NCBI GenBank assembly: GCA_009778385.1
Contig: WRJX01000094.1
Span: 1-40,077, forward strand
Direction: 5' to 3'
From: Candidatus Bathycorpusculum sp.
GTDB taxonomy: Archaea > Thermoproteota > Bathyarchaeia > Bathyarchaeales > Bathycorpusculaceae
Length of the DNA: 40,077 bases
A model generated the notes under the pieces. The model was given only the letters and a program-made list of their open reading frames with translations, was not told where the DNA came from and did no database searches. Made by a program: the position numbers and the translations under genes. This document shows, one piece after another, positions 24,017-32,697 of this stretch (position 1 is the stretch's first letter; each line of letters opens with the position of its first letter).

Positions 24017-24973
24017 TTAGTTGGTTAGGACTTTTTGTAGTAGGTATCCTGCGTTGGTTAGGCCTATTTTGGTTTGCATGTAGTCTCGGATTATGGCGCC
24101 GTCAAAGCCTCGGGGGACGTCTCGGTATTGCTCTGCAGTTACGGGTCCTTGGGCTAGTATGGCGTATTTGCTTCTGCAGGCTAAGACTGCGGTGTCTTCT
24201 TTTATGTGGTTGTCTAAGATGCCTGTGACGCCTTGTAGTCCTGGTATTGGGAATGTGGTTGGGTATGTGGGTGCGTTTACGCCGATTAGGTGGCCTTTTA
24301 CGGAGAGGTTGCTAAAGAAGGCGGTCCATACTTTACGGTTTGCTACCATGATGTTTACTTGTCCGCATTCCTCATCTTCAATGGCATCTATGGCGGTGTT
24401 TATGTCTAAGTACGGGTTGCTGTTTTTGTCTGACCAGTCTTGGGCTGCATCGTCGCTTTGGCTGCCTGAGAGTAGGGTTTTGGCTATTAGGCGGTTTTTG
24501 CTGTTTGCAATTGCACCCGGCGCATCCTTAAGACTGTAAACCTTTAACTCATCGCTATCGTCTTGCATTGCTGCCTCATCACTGTTGCCTATGTGAACCA
24601 CATTTTTAGGCAAACTAAACAACACCGGCTCAAATTCGCCTTTGACAAGTTTAGCTTCTTCAAGTTCTTTAACTTCTTCTTGAGCATAAACGCCTTTTGC
24701 AATTTTAATGCCAAATTTAATTCTATTAGTAGGCAAAATTTCAACGGCGTTAGTTAGGTTATAGAGGGGTCGTGCATGGTCTATAACGTATTTAGTCATG
24801 GTGGATAAACGGATTTTTTCGGTATCGTCAATTTGTATTATGCCTGCTTTTAGGGGTGAGGGTTTAGTGGCTGACTCAGGGGTGTAAAAAAGACTTGCAT
24901 CGGTGCTAAAATTTTTAGACGCCCTCAAAGCAATCGTTGGCAACTTGTAATTAAAAGACATACTTTTTTTCAC
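24017..24973 (-). CDS. Major capsid protein, HK97-fold type
   Basis: 318 aa. The first ~60 residues carry the N-terminal region (KLPTIALRASKNFSTDASLF), followed by IRLSTMTKYVIDHARPLYNL, the spine-helix region LKDAPGAIANSKNRLIAKTL, the P-domain AIDAIEDEECGQVNIMVANRKVW and the A-domain/C-terminus VPRGFDGAIIRDYMQTKIG. The ADTAVLACRSKYAILAQGPV stretch before the C-terminus is typical of archaeal and bacterial HK97-fold major capsid proteins. Directly after the decoration-like protein (7 bp gap) and before the connector-like gene, as expected. The family name is a structural inference from order and composition; the fold is not proven. Confidence 0.72.
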   Translation of the reverse strand: MKKSMSFNYKLPTIALRASKNFSTDASLFYTPESATKPSPLKAGIIQIDDTEKIRLSTMTKYVIDHARPLYNLTNAVEILPTNRIKFGIKIAKGVYAQEEVKELEEAKLVKGEFEPVLFSLPKNVVHIGNSDEAAMQDDSDELKVYSLKDAPGAIANSKNRLIAKTLLSGSQSDDAAQDWSDKNSNPYLDINTAIDAIEDEECGQVNIMVANRKVWTAFFSNLSVKGHLIGVNAPTYPTTFPIPGLQGVTGILDNHIKEDTAVLACRSKYAILAQGPVTAEQYRDVPRGFDGAIIRDYMQTKIGLTNAGYLLQKVLTN

Positions 24974-24980
24974 CTCAACG

Positions 24981-25364
24981 TTACATACGAATTATTATTT
25001 GAGTTGTTGCGGCGATTGCATCTTCGGCGGCTTCAGCAACTACTATGTCTGTGGCTGTGGCTAATGCGCATATGCCGTTTGTTCCAACGGTGAGTTTGCG
25101 GCCTTTTGGTGCAACAGTAGCTAAGGCTTTCTCTACTACAACAACACCTCGTATGAGGACTCGGAAGTTGCGGTTTTCAGCAACGGCGGTAACTTCATCA
25201 AGGGCAACATACGCTTTAGCTGTGGCAACTAAGGTGGTGGTTGCAGGTACAAAGCCGGTGCCGTCGTTGCAGACCAGTTGTCCGGGTTTAATGGTTATGC
25301 CTGCTTTGGCTGTTGCGCCTTCAACTACTTTGCAGCCAACTTTTAGGATATCTCCCAGTGACAT
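24981..25364 (-). CDS. Probable capsid decoration protein
   Basis: 127 aa. The central part, GITIKPGQLVCNDGTGFVPA, LVATAKAYVALDEVTAVAEN, RNFRVLIRGVVVVEKALATV and APKGRKLTVGTNGI, matches the small Gly/Ala/Val-rich beta-tulip decoration proteins (DUF2190-like) that coat HK97-type capsids. Its ATG overlaps the preceding TAA (TAATG), giving translational coupling to the head protease gene; the major capsid gene follows. Confidence 0.75.
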   Translation of the reverse strand: MSLGDILKVGCKVVEGATAKAGITIKPGQLVCNDGTGFVPATTTLVATAKAYVALDEVTAVAENRNFRVLIRGVVVVEKALATVAPKGRKLTVGTNGICALATATDIVVAEAAEDAIAATTQIIIRM

Positions 25365-26431
25365 TACGCTTTAGTCTCCTCAAAGGTTAGGCCCATGTCT
25401 GCTATAGTTTTCTGCATGGCAGCATTTAATGTGGGTTTTTGTTCTTCCCCCGATGGGTTTAGATTTGTTTGTTGGGGGTTTGCTTGGGTTTGTCGGGCAG
25501 CTAAACTTCGTTTTGCGTCATCTATGAGGATGCGCAGTGTGTCTTTACTGGCTTTCATGATTACTTCTTTGTATAGGTTTTCATCGGTTGTTATGCCTGC
25601 TTGTTTGCGTAGCGTTAGAGCTTGCGAGACAAGGTCTGTCTGCTCACCTGTTTCCATAACCGTCAAGCGTGCCGCTAATTCTTCATAGCGTTTTTGGTTT
25701 TCAGCCCTAACAGCTGATATTTGAGCTGCTACGTCGGCTGATAATTTTTCAAATTGTTTTTGATTCTCATCCATAATTTTTTCATCTTCTCCCTCTACGG
25801 GTTTATTTTTTATTTTTTGTTGGATTTGTGAACACTCATACGCTGTTGCCAGTAAGGGCAAATCAACGCTTGATGAGGTGTTACTTTGATTTTCAGGTTG
25901 TTTGGAGGCAACAAAATTTAGAAAGCCAGCCTGTGGATATGCCGGGACATTAACAAAGTCAACTCGATTAAAAACAAAGGAGTCCACAACGGTATGACCT
26001 TCTCTACAATAGGGGCAGCTGTAGTCTTGGGTTAATTGCTCAATTTCTTTAAAACAGCTACTACAGTGTGCAGCATGGGCTTGGATCCATACGGAGACTG
26101 GTCCTAGTTTGCTTTCTTGTAGCATTTTTAGGGTTTTTTCATCATCTATTTTTGCTGTGCCTAATGCGTAGTTGCCTTTGTTTTCGTGGGCTACAAAGCT
26201 GCCTATGTTTATGCTGTTTTTTGTGTCAAAATGGCCTGGTGTATGGTTTTTGCCTAGGCCTAAGGGTTTGCCTACAACAGTTGGTAGGGACACCTCGAGG
26301 CCTAAATTGGATACGGCCCAGCCGTTTCCGTTTTTATTGGTGTTAATTAAGTAAAAAATTGCTTTTCTTTCTACTACATTTATGGTTTGTAGGCCTGCAA
26401 CATAGCATAAAGAAGCCGTCAAAGTGGTCAT
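25364..26431 (-). CDS. Probable head maturation protease fused to scaffold
   Basis: 355 aa. The N-terminal ~185 residues (GKPLGLGKNHTPGHFD, IGSFVAHENKGNYALGTAKI, LGPVSVWIQAHAAH, VDFVNVPAYPQAGFL) fit a prohead protease of the S78/HK97 type, in which His and Ser residues are catalytic; a clear catalytic triad could not be assigned. Unusually it carries an inserted zinc ribbon, CSSCFKEIEQLTQDYSCPYC (about 118-138). The C-terminal half is a charged coiled coil (KQFEKLSADVAAQISAVRAE, EELAARLTVMETG) typical of scaffold domains. Begins four bases after the methyltransferase stop. Confidence 0.6.
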   Translation of the reverse strand: MTTLTASLCYVAGLQTINVVERKAIFYLINTNKNGNGWAVSNLGLEVSLPTVVGKPLGLGKNHTPGHFDTKNSINIGSFVAHENKGNYALGTAKIDDEKTLKMLQESKLGPVSVWIQAHAAHCSSCFKEIEQLTQDYSCPYCREGHTVVDSFVFNRVDFVNVPAYPQAGFLNFVASKQPENQSNTSSSVDLPLLATAYECSQIQQKIKNKPVEGEDEKIMDENQKQFEKLSADVAAQISAVRAENQKRYEELAARLTVMETGEQTDLVSQALTLRKQAGITTDENLYKEVIMKASKDTLRILIDDAKRSLAARQTQANPQQTNLNPSGEEQKPTLNAAMQKTIADMGLTFEETKA

Positions 26432-26435
26432 TTGT

Positions 26436-27254
26436 TTAGTTCTCCTTTTTGGAGGTTACTGCTGTTGTTGTTTGTTGTTGTAGAATCTGGTTGTACTCTT
26501 GGGTTATGCGCTGGTGTGCGACTTTGGAGTATACAGGGGTTAATTCTATTCCTAAGCTGGGGTAGCCTTCTAGGCGTGCTGCTAGAAGAGTGGAGCCTGA
26601 GCCTACAAATGGGTCTAAAATGGGTCCGCCGGGGGTTATTATGTGGCAGAGACGGCGCATTAGGTCTAGGGGTTTTTCAGTTTGATGTTTCTTATTAGCA
26701 GTCTTAGTGGTAAACTTGAATACCCCTGGAAGTACGCCTACGCCTCTTTTTAGAGGTAGTTTTCCTTTGCTGCCCCATACCACGTATTCTGCTTGGCTGC
26801 GAAAACGCCCCAGTTGAGGTCGTACACCCTCATTTTTGTCCCATACTACTATGCCTCGCCATATCCAGTCTGACCATTGCATGGCATCTGTTGCAGCGGG
26901 GAGTTGGCGCCAGTCGGTAAAAATACAAATAACTGCCCCCTCGCGGCAGACTCTGCGGGCCTCACGCATCCAAGCGGTCATCCACAAAGTCCAGCTGCGT
27001 TGGTCTCGGGCATCGCCCTCAAAATCGGGTAGGGGATTGTTGGTTTTGTTTGAGAGATATTTGTCTGCTGTGGGTTTAATGCGGTCTATGATTTTTGGAC
27101 CACCTGACGAGTAAGGCGGATCCGTTATAACACCATAGAACGTATCGGAGGGTAACTTTGCAAGCTCAAAGAGTGTATCGCCACATATAATCTCACACTT
27201 AGGCGAATTTAGAGTCTCCACTACTGGAGAAATTACAATTGTTTTAGACATCAT
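26436..27254 (-). CDS. Beta-class DNA methyltransferase (N4-cytosine/N6-adenine)
   Basis: 272 aa with motif IV TDPPYSSGG (residues about 44-52) before motif I (DPFVGSGSTLLAA, about 217-229), the order of beta-class amino-methyltransferases. HQTEKPLDLMRRLCHIITPG is the typical linker block. It transfers a methyl group from S-adenosylmethionine to an amino group of A or C in DNA; the target site cannot be read. No restriction enzyme is nearby, so it is likely a virus-encoded orphan methylase that protects viral DNA. Lies in the head operon, immediately before the protease/scaffold gene. The 344-bp gap on its 5' side probably holds a promoter. Confidence 0.92.
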   Translation of the reverse strand: MMSKTIVISPVVETLNSPKCEIICGDTLFELAKLPSDTFYGVITDPPYSSGGPKIIDRIKPTADKYLSNKTNNPLPDFEGDARDQRSWTLWMTAWMREARRVCREGAVICIFTDWRQLPAATDAMQWSDWIWRGIVVWDKNEGVRPQLGRFRSQAEYVVWGSKGKLPLKRGVGVLPGVFKFTTKTANKKHQTEKPLDLMRRLCHIITPGGPILDPFVGSGSTLLAARLEGYPSLGIELTPVYSKVAHQRITQEYNQILQQQTTTAVTSKKEN

Positions 27255-27598
27255 AATAAATCACGTTTGATTACTTTTAGTTGATTATCGATTGTCGTAA
27301 TTCACGTTGTAGCTTTACAGTTCCATGATAAACAACAACTGCAGAAAAGACACACTATACGCCTTCTAGATCTACAACTGTGCGAATGCGGTTTAGTATC
27401 TTAGGGAAAATGTTTGTAATTAGCACAGAAAAATAAGTCAAGTTAGTGTCCAGACAGTAAATGGATTACAACAACTCTTTAAACTTCAAAATAGCCAACA
27501 AAACACGCGATCCAAACCAGAAAAATAATACATACTATTGCCAAAAACTTGCAAATTAGGTATTAACACGAAATAACGTAAAAACAAAAATTTATCAG
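27255..27598. other. Gene-free stretch, 344 bp
   Basis: No supportable gene. It separates HtrA-like and methyltransferase genes of the same direction and would be the place for a methyltransferase promoter; no clear TATA box was identified. Confidence 0.35.
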
Positions 27599-28957
27599 TT
27601 AACTTAAAGTGTAGATTTCTACGGTAATTGTTTGTTGTTGCCTATCACGGATAATTGTAAATTCAACATTTTGTCCCGGTAATGTGTTGCGCACAAGATA
27701 TGTTAGCAAGTCGTCTCTATTGTTTATTTGTGTGTCGCCTGCTTTTATTATGATGTCTTTGCTTTGGAGGTTGCTGTTTTCTGGGACTGTTTCTACTAGC
27801 CAGCCGTATGTTATATCTATGTTCATAGATTTTGCTATTTGTAGGGTCATATCTTTTCCTGTAGCATTTAAGGAGGGGTGTTGAGTGTATTTGCCTTTGG
27901 TCATTAATGCGTCTATTTCGCGTAGAATAGTGTCTGAGGGCACTGCAAAGCCTAAGCCGTCAGCCGAGCCTCCGAAATACAACAGCATAATCCATGTGTT
28001 TATGCCGATGACTTGACCTTGTAGATTAATTAGTGGTCCTCCTGAATTGCCAGGATTAATTTCAGCAGTATGTTGAATAACGTCTGGAACAGTGATGTCA
28101 AGGTTGTATATTTTTTGGTTGTTTATTGTAGCGTCCACGGTTCTTCCTGTGGCACTTATAGTTCCTGTTGTTAGGGTTCCTGATAATCCACATGGAGAGC
28201 CTACTGCGAATACGGCGTCACCAATGGTTATATTTGATGAGTTGGCAATTGTTAACGATGGTATGCCACTTGGCATATTTTTTACTTTTAGAATAGCAAG
28301 GTCTGAATACATGTCAGCACCTAATACAGTAGCTACATAACTGGATCCATCAGCAAATGTCACTGTTATGTTAATACAAGCGTTAATTACATGATTATTT
28401 GTAACAATTACCTGCTGTCCTCTAACATTGGTTACAAATCCACTACCTGTTCGTGAGCCGTCGCCAATCTTATAGCCATACTCGTTGTAGTAAGGCACAA
28501 AACATTGAATGTCAACTATAGATTCTCTAACTTTTGAGTACAACACAGAAAAGATTTCTGCTGCATTATTTGAATTACTGTTATTTAACTGCAAAGTATA
28601 CATTTGATTTTGTACGTCAAAAAGTTGATTTTGTAAATCGTAAATTTTATCATTAAACATTGAATACGTGGCTGCATAGCCTATTAAACTTCCAGTTAAC
28701 AAACATATTGTAAGTAACGCTATCAGGGCAGTTTTGACATTTTTGGGTTTTTGTTGATGACCATGTGATGTTGAATGTGATGGCGGGATGGGTGGTGGTA
28801 CGTTGTCCTCTGTTGATTTAAATGTTTCTTGTTCTGGTATGGCTGGTGTTTGGGTTTTTGGTAGATTCTCTTGAGGTATTGTTACTTCTGGTGTTGTATT
28901 ATTCTCGTCTATTTGTGTTGTAGTGGGTTCATTTTGTTTTTCGGACATTTCAGTCAT
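27599..28957 (-). CDS. Membrane-anchored HtrA/DegP-like serine protease
   Basis: 452 aa. The N-terminal ~70 residues are Pro/Thr/Glu-rich and cytoplasmic or disordered; a membrane helix (TALIALLTICLLTGSLIGYA) lies at about 76-95. A trypsin-like domain follows with His189 (TNNHVIN), Asp219 (SDLAIL) and Ser305 (NPGNSGGPL), giving a complete triad, and GSGFV and VFAVGSPCGL blocks. A PDZ domain (about 365-450; IIIKAGDTQINNRDDLLTYL) ends the protein. This is an extracytoplasmic quality-control protease of the S1C type. Odd is the position, inside a viral structural operon between portal and methyltransferase; it could be acquired host cargo. It has a 209-bp leader region with possible own promoter. 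Confidence 0.92.
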   Translation of the reverse strand: MTEMSEKQNEPTTTQIDENNTTPEVTIPQENLPKTQTPAIPEQETFKSTEDNVPPPIPPSHSTSHGHQQKPKNVKTALIALLTICLLTGSLIGYAATYSMFNDKIYDLQNQLFDVQNQMYTLQLNNSNSNNAAEIFSVLYSKVRESIVDIQCFVPYYNEYGYKIGDGSRTGSGFVTNVRGQQVIVTNNHVINACINITVTFADGSSYVATVLGADMYSDLAILKVKNMPSGIPSLTIANSSNITIGDAVFAVGSPCGLSGTLTTGTISATGRTVDATINNQKIYNLDITVPDVIQHTAEINPGNSGGPLINLQGQVIGINTWIMLLYFGGSADGLGFAVPSDTILREIDALMTKGKYTQHPSLNATGKDMTLQIAKSMNIDITYGWLVETVPENSNLQSKDIIIKAGDTQINNRDDLLTYLVRNTLPGQNVEFTIIRDRQQQTITVEIYTLS

Positions 28958-28997
28958 GTTTGTTATTATATCTTAGTCTTTATTGTTTTTGGTGTTT

Positions 28998-29072
28998 TTA
29001 ATTGAAGTTTGAGTTGTATTTTAGTTGTTGTGTACGTGATTTGGTGCGATAGGGGTTTGAGTAAGAAGACAT
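28998..29072 (-). CDS. Possible 24-aa peptide after the portal gene
   Basis: ATG 29072 to TAA 28998-29000: MSSYSNPYRTKSRTQQLKYN and four residues. The same frame is open back into the last codons of the portal gene (about 57 codons in all: HFTQKFTHKVLKKPHPTQHG), but no start exists there, so the longer version would need a frameshift in portal. The A/C-rich composition keeps frames open by chance. Weak. Confidence 0.25.
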   Translation of the reverse strand: MSSYSNPYRTKSRTQQLKYNSNFN

Positions 29073-29166
29073 GTTTTTTGTGCCGTTTTGGTCTGAACCG
29101 TGTTGTGTTGGGTGAGGCTTTTTTAGTACCTTATGAGTAAATTTCTGTGTGAAATGTGCAGAAGTT

Positions 29167-30543
29167 TTATTCGTTTTGGTTTCGGCTCAGCTGAGTTGGG
29201 GTCGTTTGGTCTTTAGTTGCTTTCTGATGTTTGAGCTGTATGCATTTAGCTATTTCGGAGGTGTATAGTCCGGCTGTTTTCATTGCTAAATCTGGGTGTT
29301 CACCTAGAATGCCTAAGCCGTTACCGTATAATGCGACTGCGGCGTCGACTTTTTCTTTTACGTTGCCCATGTCTATGTCACGCCACACATGCTTAATTTT
29401 CACCGGCAACACCATCTCATCTGATAGGCCGAGGCATTTTCGGACCAGCATGTCATACCATGTTTCAGATTCTAAAACTCGTTTAATGTAGCGTTGTTTA
29501 ACTGCTACTGTGCCTTCAACAAAGGCTGTGAACTCGGTTTCTGCTGTGGCACGGTTTACATTAGGTTCATTAACTAAGAATCGGGGTATGCCAAAATAGC
29601 TGATGATTTTAGCTTCTTGCTTATCATCGTAGTCCATAAACGCTTTTAAATCGATTTTTAGCTGCACCATTTCTAGGGCAACTTTGTTATTTGTTACAAC
29701 GTTAGAGCCTGAGTCTATACCCTCAGCTAAGGCTTTTAGCTGCTTTTGCAGGGCATCTTTTTCCTTTTCCACATTCTCTTCACTAAACATTCTCCCAGAC
29801 GTATCTACAGAGGCGACAACGTAGGGGTTGCGCATACGTTTAAGCATGTAAGGCGTACTTTGCTGCATGATTTGATAAATAATACAAACAGGCACAAGCT
29901 CATCTAAATCACTTATACCCTGCCAGTTACCAGACAAATCCGTATTAACAAAATAAAGAACATCACTAACCTTATACTCAATAGCCCCATCAGAGCTTTG
30001 AATCTTGAAACCTTCCAGCTCTTTTGAAAGCTCATTTAACACAGGCTGCAACTCCTGATGGTCGCTGTTTGCCACAGGTAATACATGAAGTCTACAGGGC
30101 ACCCCCGTAGAGTCTAAAACTTTTTTGAATCCTGCTTTGCCGTAGAGGCACATTTTTACGCAGGCTACAAAGAGGATGTGGTCAAGGTTAACTTTCTTGT
30201 TAATCTCATCTACATACGCTTTTACGTGTGAATATTTTTGAAGGTAAACGTCTTTTTGTTGCTCCTCCAAAGAAAACGCAGGCTCAAGCACTGTGTCAAA
30301 GCCGCCAGCAGAGGCCACATAACCCGCTAAAATGTCAATACAACGCCGCAACATAGGAACCGTCTTATAATATTTGAGCTCATCAGGCAAACCGTTGAAT
30401 TTATCAAAATGAGCACTTAGTTTATCCTCATCAGAAACCGTTTGCACTAATTGTACAAAACCAGAATTCCCTCTGCCACTAAACGGGTTAAGGGAGGCAA
30501 ACAAACGCCTAATTACTACACTCATTTTTGCTAAACCCTTCAT
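29167..30543 (-). CDS. Portal protein
   Basis: 458 aa (ATG 30543; a second ATG at codon 7 is possible, MSVVIRRLFASLNPF). The order of blocks fits dodecameric portal proteins: N-terminal wing (YYKTVPMLRRCIDILAGYVA), long helical core (EEQQKDVYLQKYSHVKAYVD, NLDHILFVACVKMCLYGKAG), clip region (LDELVPVCIIYQIMQQSTPY MLKRM), crown helices (KDALQKQLKALAEGIDSG) and a C-terminal part (YFGIPRFLVNEPNVNRATAE). It sits after TerL and a 44-aa gene, as in many tailed archaeal viruses. It forms the DNA gate and docks the terminase. Confidence 0.88.
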   Translation of the reverse strand: MKGLAKMSVVIRRLFASLNPFSGRGNSGFVQLVQTVSDEDKLSAHFDKFNGLPDELKYYKTVPMLRRCIDILAGYVASAGGFDTVLEPAFSLEEQQKDVYLQKYSHVKAYVDEINKKVNLDHILFVACVKMCLYGKAGFKKVLDSTGVPCRLHVLPVANSDHQELQPVLNELSKELEGFKIQSSDGAIEYKVSDVLYFVNTDLSGNWQGISDLDELVPVCIIYQIMQQSTPYMLKRMRNPYVVASVDTSGRMFSEENVEKEKDALQKQLKALAEGIDSGSNVVTNNKVALEMVQLKIDLKAFMDYDDKQEAKIISYFGIPRFLVNEPNVNRATAETEFTAFVEGTVAVKQRYIKRVLESETWYDMLVRKCLGLSDEMVLPVKIKHVWRDIDMGNVKEKVDAAVALYGNGLGILGEHPDLAMKTAGLYTSEIAKCIQLKHQKATKDQTTPTQLSRNQNE

Positions 30544-30547
30544 TTTT

Positions 30548-30682
30548 CTATTTTTGGAACACTATTTCCCTGCCTTTCACTACAATACCCTCATAATTGT
30601 CTAAGCAGTTGTTATCAAAAAACTCAGCATAATCCCGTCGGTTAGTTTTCTTGTATAGAACAAATATTTCCTCATCACTCAA
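30548..30682 (-). CDS. Small acidic protein between terminase and portal, 44 aa
   Basis: TTG start at 30682 with GGGTGAGG five bases upstream, a convincing archaeal ribosome binding site; stop TAG 30548-30550, four bases before the portal ATG. The sequence MSDEEIFVLYKKTNRRDYAE, FFDNNCLDNYEGIVVKGREI and VFQK looks genuinely coding. Too short to assign a role; part of the packaging/portal gene group. Confidence 0.6.
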   Translation of the reverse strand: MSDEEIFVLYKKTNRRDYAEFFDNNCLDNYEGIVVKGREIVFQK

Positions 30683-30732
30683 GCTTACCTCACCCTTACA
30701 TTTTTCTGCTAAATGAATCCGGATTGTTTTGT

Positions 30733-32073
30733 TTAGAAGGCAAACATGAACGGCAGATCATAACTCTTTAGTTGTAGGGTTAGCATTAGGCTGTCAGCGT
30801 AGTCGGGGCTTTTACCTTGGGGGTCTATAATTTTTATTTTGCCTGCTGAGGTGATTTCATAGCGCATTTGGCTAAGTTGACTTTTCAAAGTTGGCTCATT
30901 TGGTATGCTTATTTTGTCCTGCTCAAAGAGGCCTCGTAGCAGCCAGTATCTTTGGCTTTTTTGATTAAGAAAACGCTCCTTATCCGCCGTCGCCGCCTCT
31001 GATACTCGAATAGATACCGCTTTATAACCCAGCTCTACCAGTCGGCTGTGAACTCCGGCGCCTACGCCAATTGAGTCAACTTGTATTACATCTTTTTTGG
31101 CGATTTTCTGGGAGACTTCATTTGCGCAGGGCATAGTTTCACGGGAACGAATCCATTGCTGCCTTACAATTTGATAGCAGACTCCGTCTGTGAGGGCATC
31201 GGTTATTATGGTTTTGTCCGCTCCCTGCTCAGCCACATCTAACCCATGAACTAACCGTGGCGTACCTGACAATTGTATACTGTTGTGGTCTTGGCCACGC
31301 TTTATAGCGCGTTCTATCCAGTCATGTCGAATAAGTGTGTCCTTAGATTCCTCTGCAAATTCAGACTCGTAAAGTACTGTCCATTCATAAGGTGTTAAAA
31401 GAGCCTTTTGCTCATCTAAATAAGCCTGAGTAGTTCGCCCCTCCGATAGGGCTTGGCGCCAGTCAATTTTTATTTTAGTAAACGCCGGGTCTTGCCATGC
31501 GGTGTAAGCAAAATTTAGTTTATTCCAAGGGTTCATAATTATGATAAGCTTACTGTTAGCAGCGTCATCACCTAACATCCTTGAAATACGTGACGTGTAA
31601 ACTGTTTGACGTATTAAACAGGCCTCATCTATAACAATGATGTCACCGCCATGCCCCATAAGGTTAGGCGCTGGATCCGCCTCGTTTTCACCCGCAAACG
31701 CAGTTAACGTGATAAGCTCCCAACCGTTCTTAAATGTTAAACGCTGTTTACTCATCTCCGTTCGCAGTCGTTGAGGGCTTGAACGGTTAGGCTCATCTAA
31801 AAGTTTAGCTAGTTTTGAATTGTTAGCAATTAACTCACTAATGTAACCTCGCAAAATACTGGTCTGCTCCCGCGTTGGAGCAATAATTAAAATCCGCTTA
31901 GGCTTAGACTGAAACTCTACCATAGTATTGTAAATAAGTGTAAGCAGACCAATTGCTACAAACCGTGTCTTACCGTATCGGGTCATACAGCTAATAATTA
32001 ACCGTTTACACTCAGGTTTAAGCACTAAACCAATAATTTCCTGCTGCCCACACGTAGCCGTATAACCTAACAC
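30733..32073 (-). CDS. terL: Terminase large subunit (TerL)
   Basis: 446 aa from GTG 32073, one base after the TerS stop. An N-terminal ATPase with adenine-binding Gln (GQQEIIGLVL), Walker A CMTRYGKTRF (residues about 29-38), Walker B DIIVIDEACL (about 139-148) and coupling motif; a C-terminal RNase H-like nuclease with acidic residues in HGLDVAEQGADKT, IQVDSIGVGAG and SPDYADSLMLT. The motor cuts and packages viral DNA into the head. Family-typical length and position between TerS and portal; strong marker for tailed viruses. Confidence 0.95.
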   Translation of the reverse strand: MLGYTATCGQQEIIGLVLKPECKRLIISCMTRYGKTRFVAIGLLTLIYNTMVEFQSKPKRILIIAPTREQTSILRGYISELIANNSKLAKLLDEPNRSSPQRLRTEMSKQRLTFKNGWELITLTAFAGENEADPAPNLMGHGGDIIVIDEACLIRQTVYTSRISRMLGDDAANSKLIIIMNPWNKLNFAYTAWQDPAFTKIKIDWRQALSEGRTTQAYLDEQKALLTPYEWTVLYESEFAEESKDTLIRHDWIERAIKRGQDHNSIQLSGTPRLVHGLDVAEQGADKTIITDALTDGVCYQIVRQQWIRSRETMPCANEVSQKIAKKDVIQVDSIGVGAGVHSRLVELGYKAVSIRVSEAATADKERFLNQKSQRYWLLRGLFEQDKISIPNEPTLKSQLSQMRYEITSAGKIKIIDPQGKSPDYADSLMLTLQLKSYDLPFMFAF

Positions 32074-32075
32074 AT

Positions 32076-32546
32076 TTACAGGCTTAACGTGGTCTGATGG
32101 GATTTCCTGCGTAATTGCCTCTCATCCCCTATACGTATAAGCTCATTAACCTGCGCTGAAATATCCCCCTGATTAACATTACTAAAATTAACCGCCACAT
32201 TAGCCTGCTTCTCATGAAACTTAGCCAAAAGATTAGATGTAACCCTATAAGCCTCCTCTACCCGCCTATACTTCATTCTAACATGCAGTTCTATCCATTC
32301 ACCTTGAATAAAAGATGCAAGCTCTGTCTTTGACCACTCATAAATATCATGATAAATGGTTGCTTGGTTTACACCTAATTGCTTAGCTATATCTGCAATA
32401 ATTACACCCTGCTTAAGCAGCTCTATTACTTTCTGTTGCCTATCTATCATTTCAGACTGTTTTTTACTAACCGCTTTTTCCTCTAAAACCTCACATTTAG
32501 TTTTCACAAATGAAAGACCAAGAGCCTCCTCCCAGGTTATAGACAT
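32076..32546 (-). CDS. terS: Terminase small subunit (TerS)
   Basis: 156 aa. A helix-turn-helix at about residues 37-68 (RQQKVIELLKQGVIIADIAK, QLGVNQATIYHDIYEW) for binding the packaging site, followed by a long helical oligomerisation region (HVRMKYRRVEEAYRVTSNLL, AKFHEKQANVAVNFSNVNQG). The small-terminase layout of N-terminal HTH and C-terminal helical part, directly upstream of TerL with a 2-bp junction, makes the call firm. Confidence 0.82.
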   Translation of the reverse strand: MSITWEEALGLSFVKTKCEVLEEKAVSKKQSEMIDRQQKVIELLKQGVIIADIAKQLGVNQATIYHDIYEWSKTELASFIQGEWIELHVRMKYRRVEEAYRVTSNLLAKFHEKQANVAVNFSNVNQGDISAQVNELIRIGDERQLRRKSHQTTLSL

Positions 32547-32697
32547 AAATTTTTCACTTCCCCTCTTACAAATTAAAAATTACAGCTTGATTGAGTTAAA
32601 GAAAAACATACAGATGGTCCACTTAGTTGTTGAGCTAAGTCTGTGTTCCATTATAAATTTTCTCCCCGAGTTTAACAGTAACGTCAAGTTGCCTCTG

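Noticed and set aside
32580-32651. Minus-strand 23-codon frame (MEHRLSSTTKW) between TerS and the 111-aa gene
   Set aside because: There is a GGGGAG upstream, but it is too short and nothing else supports it.
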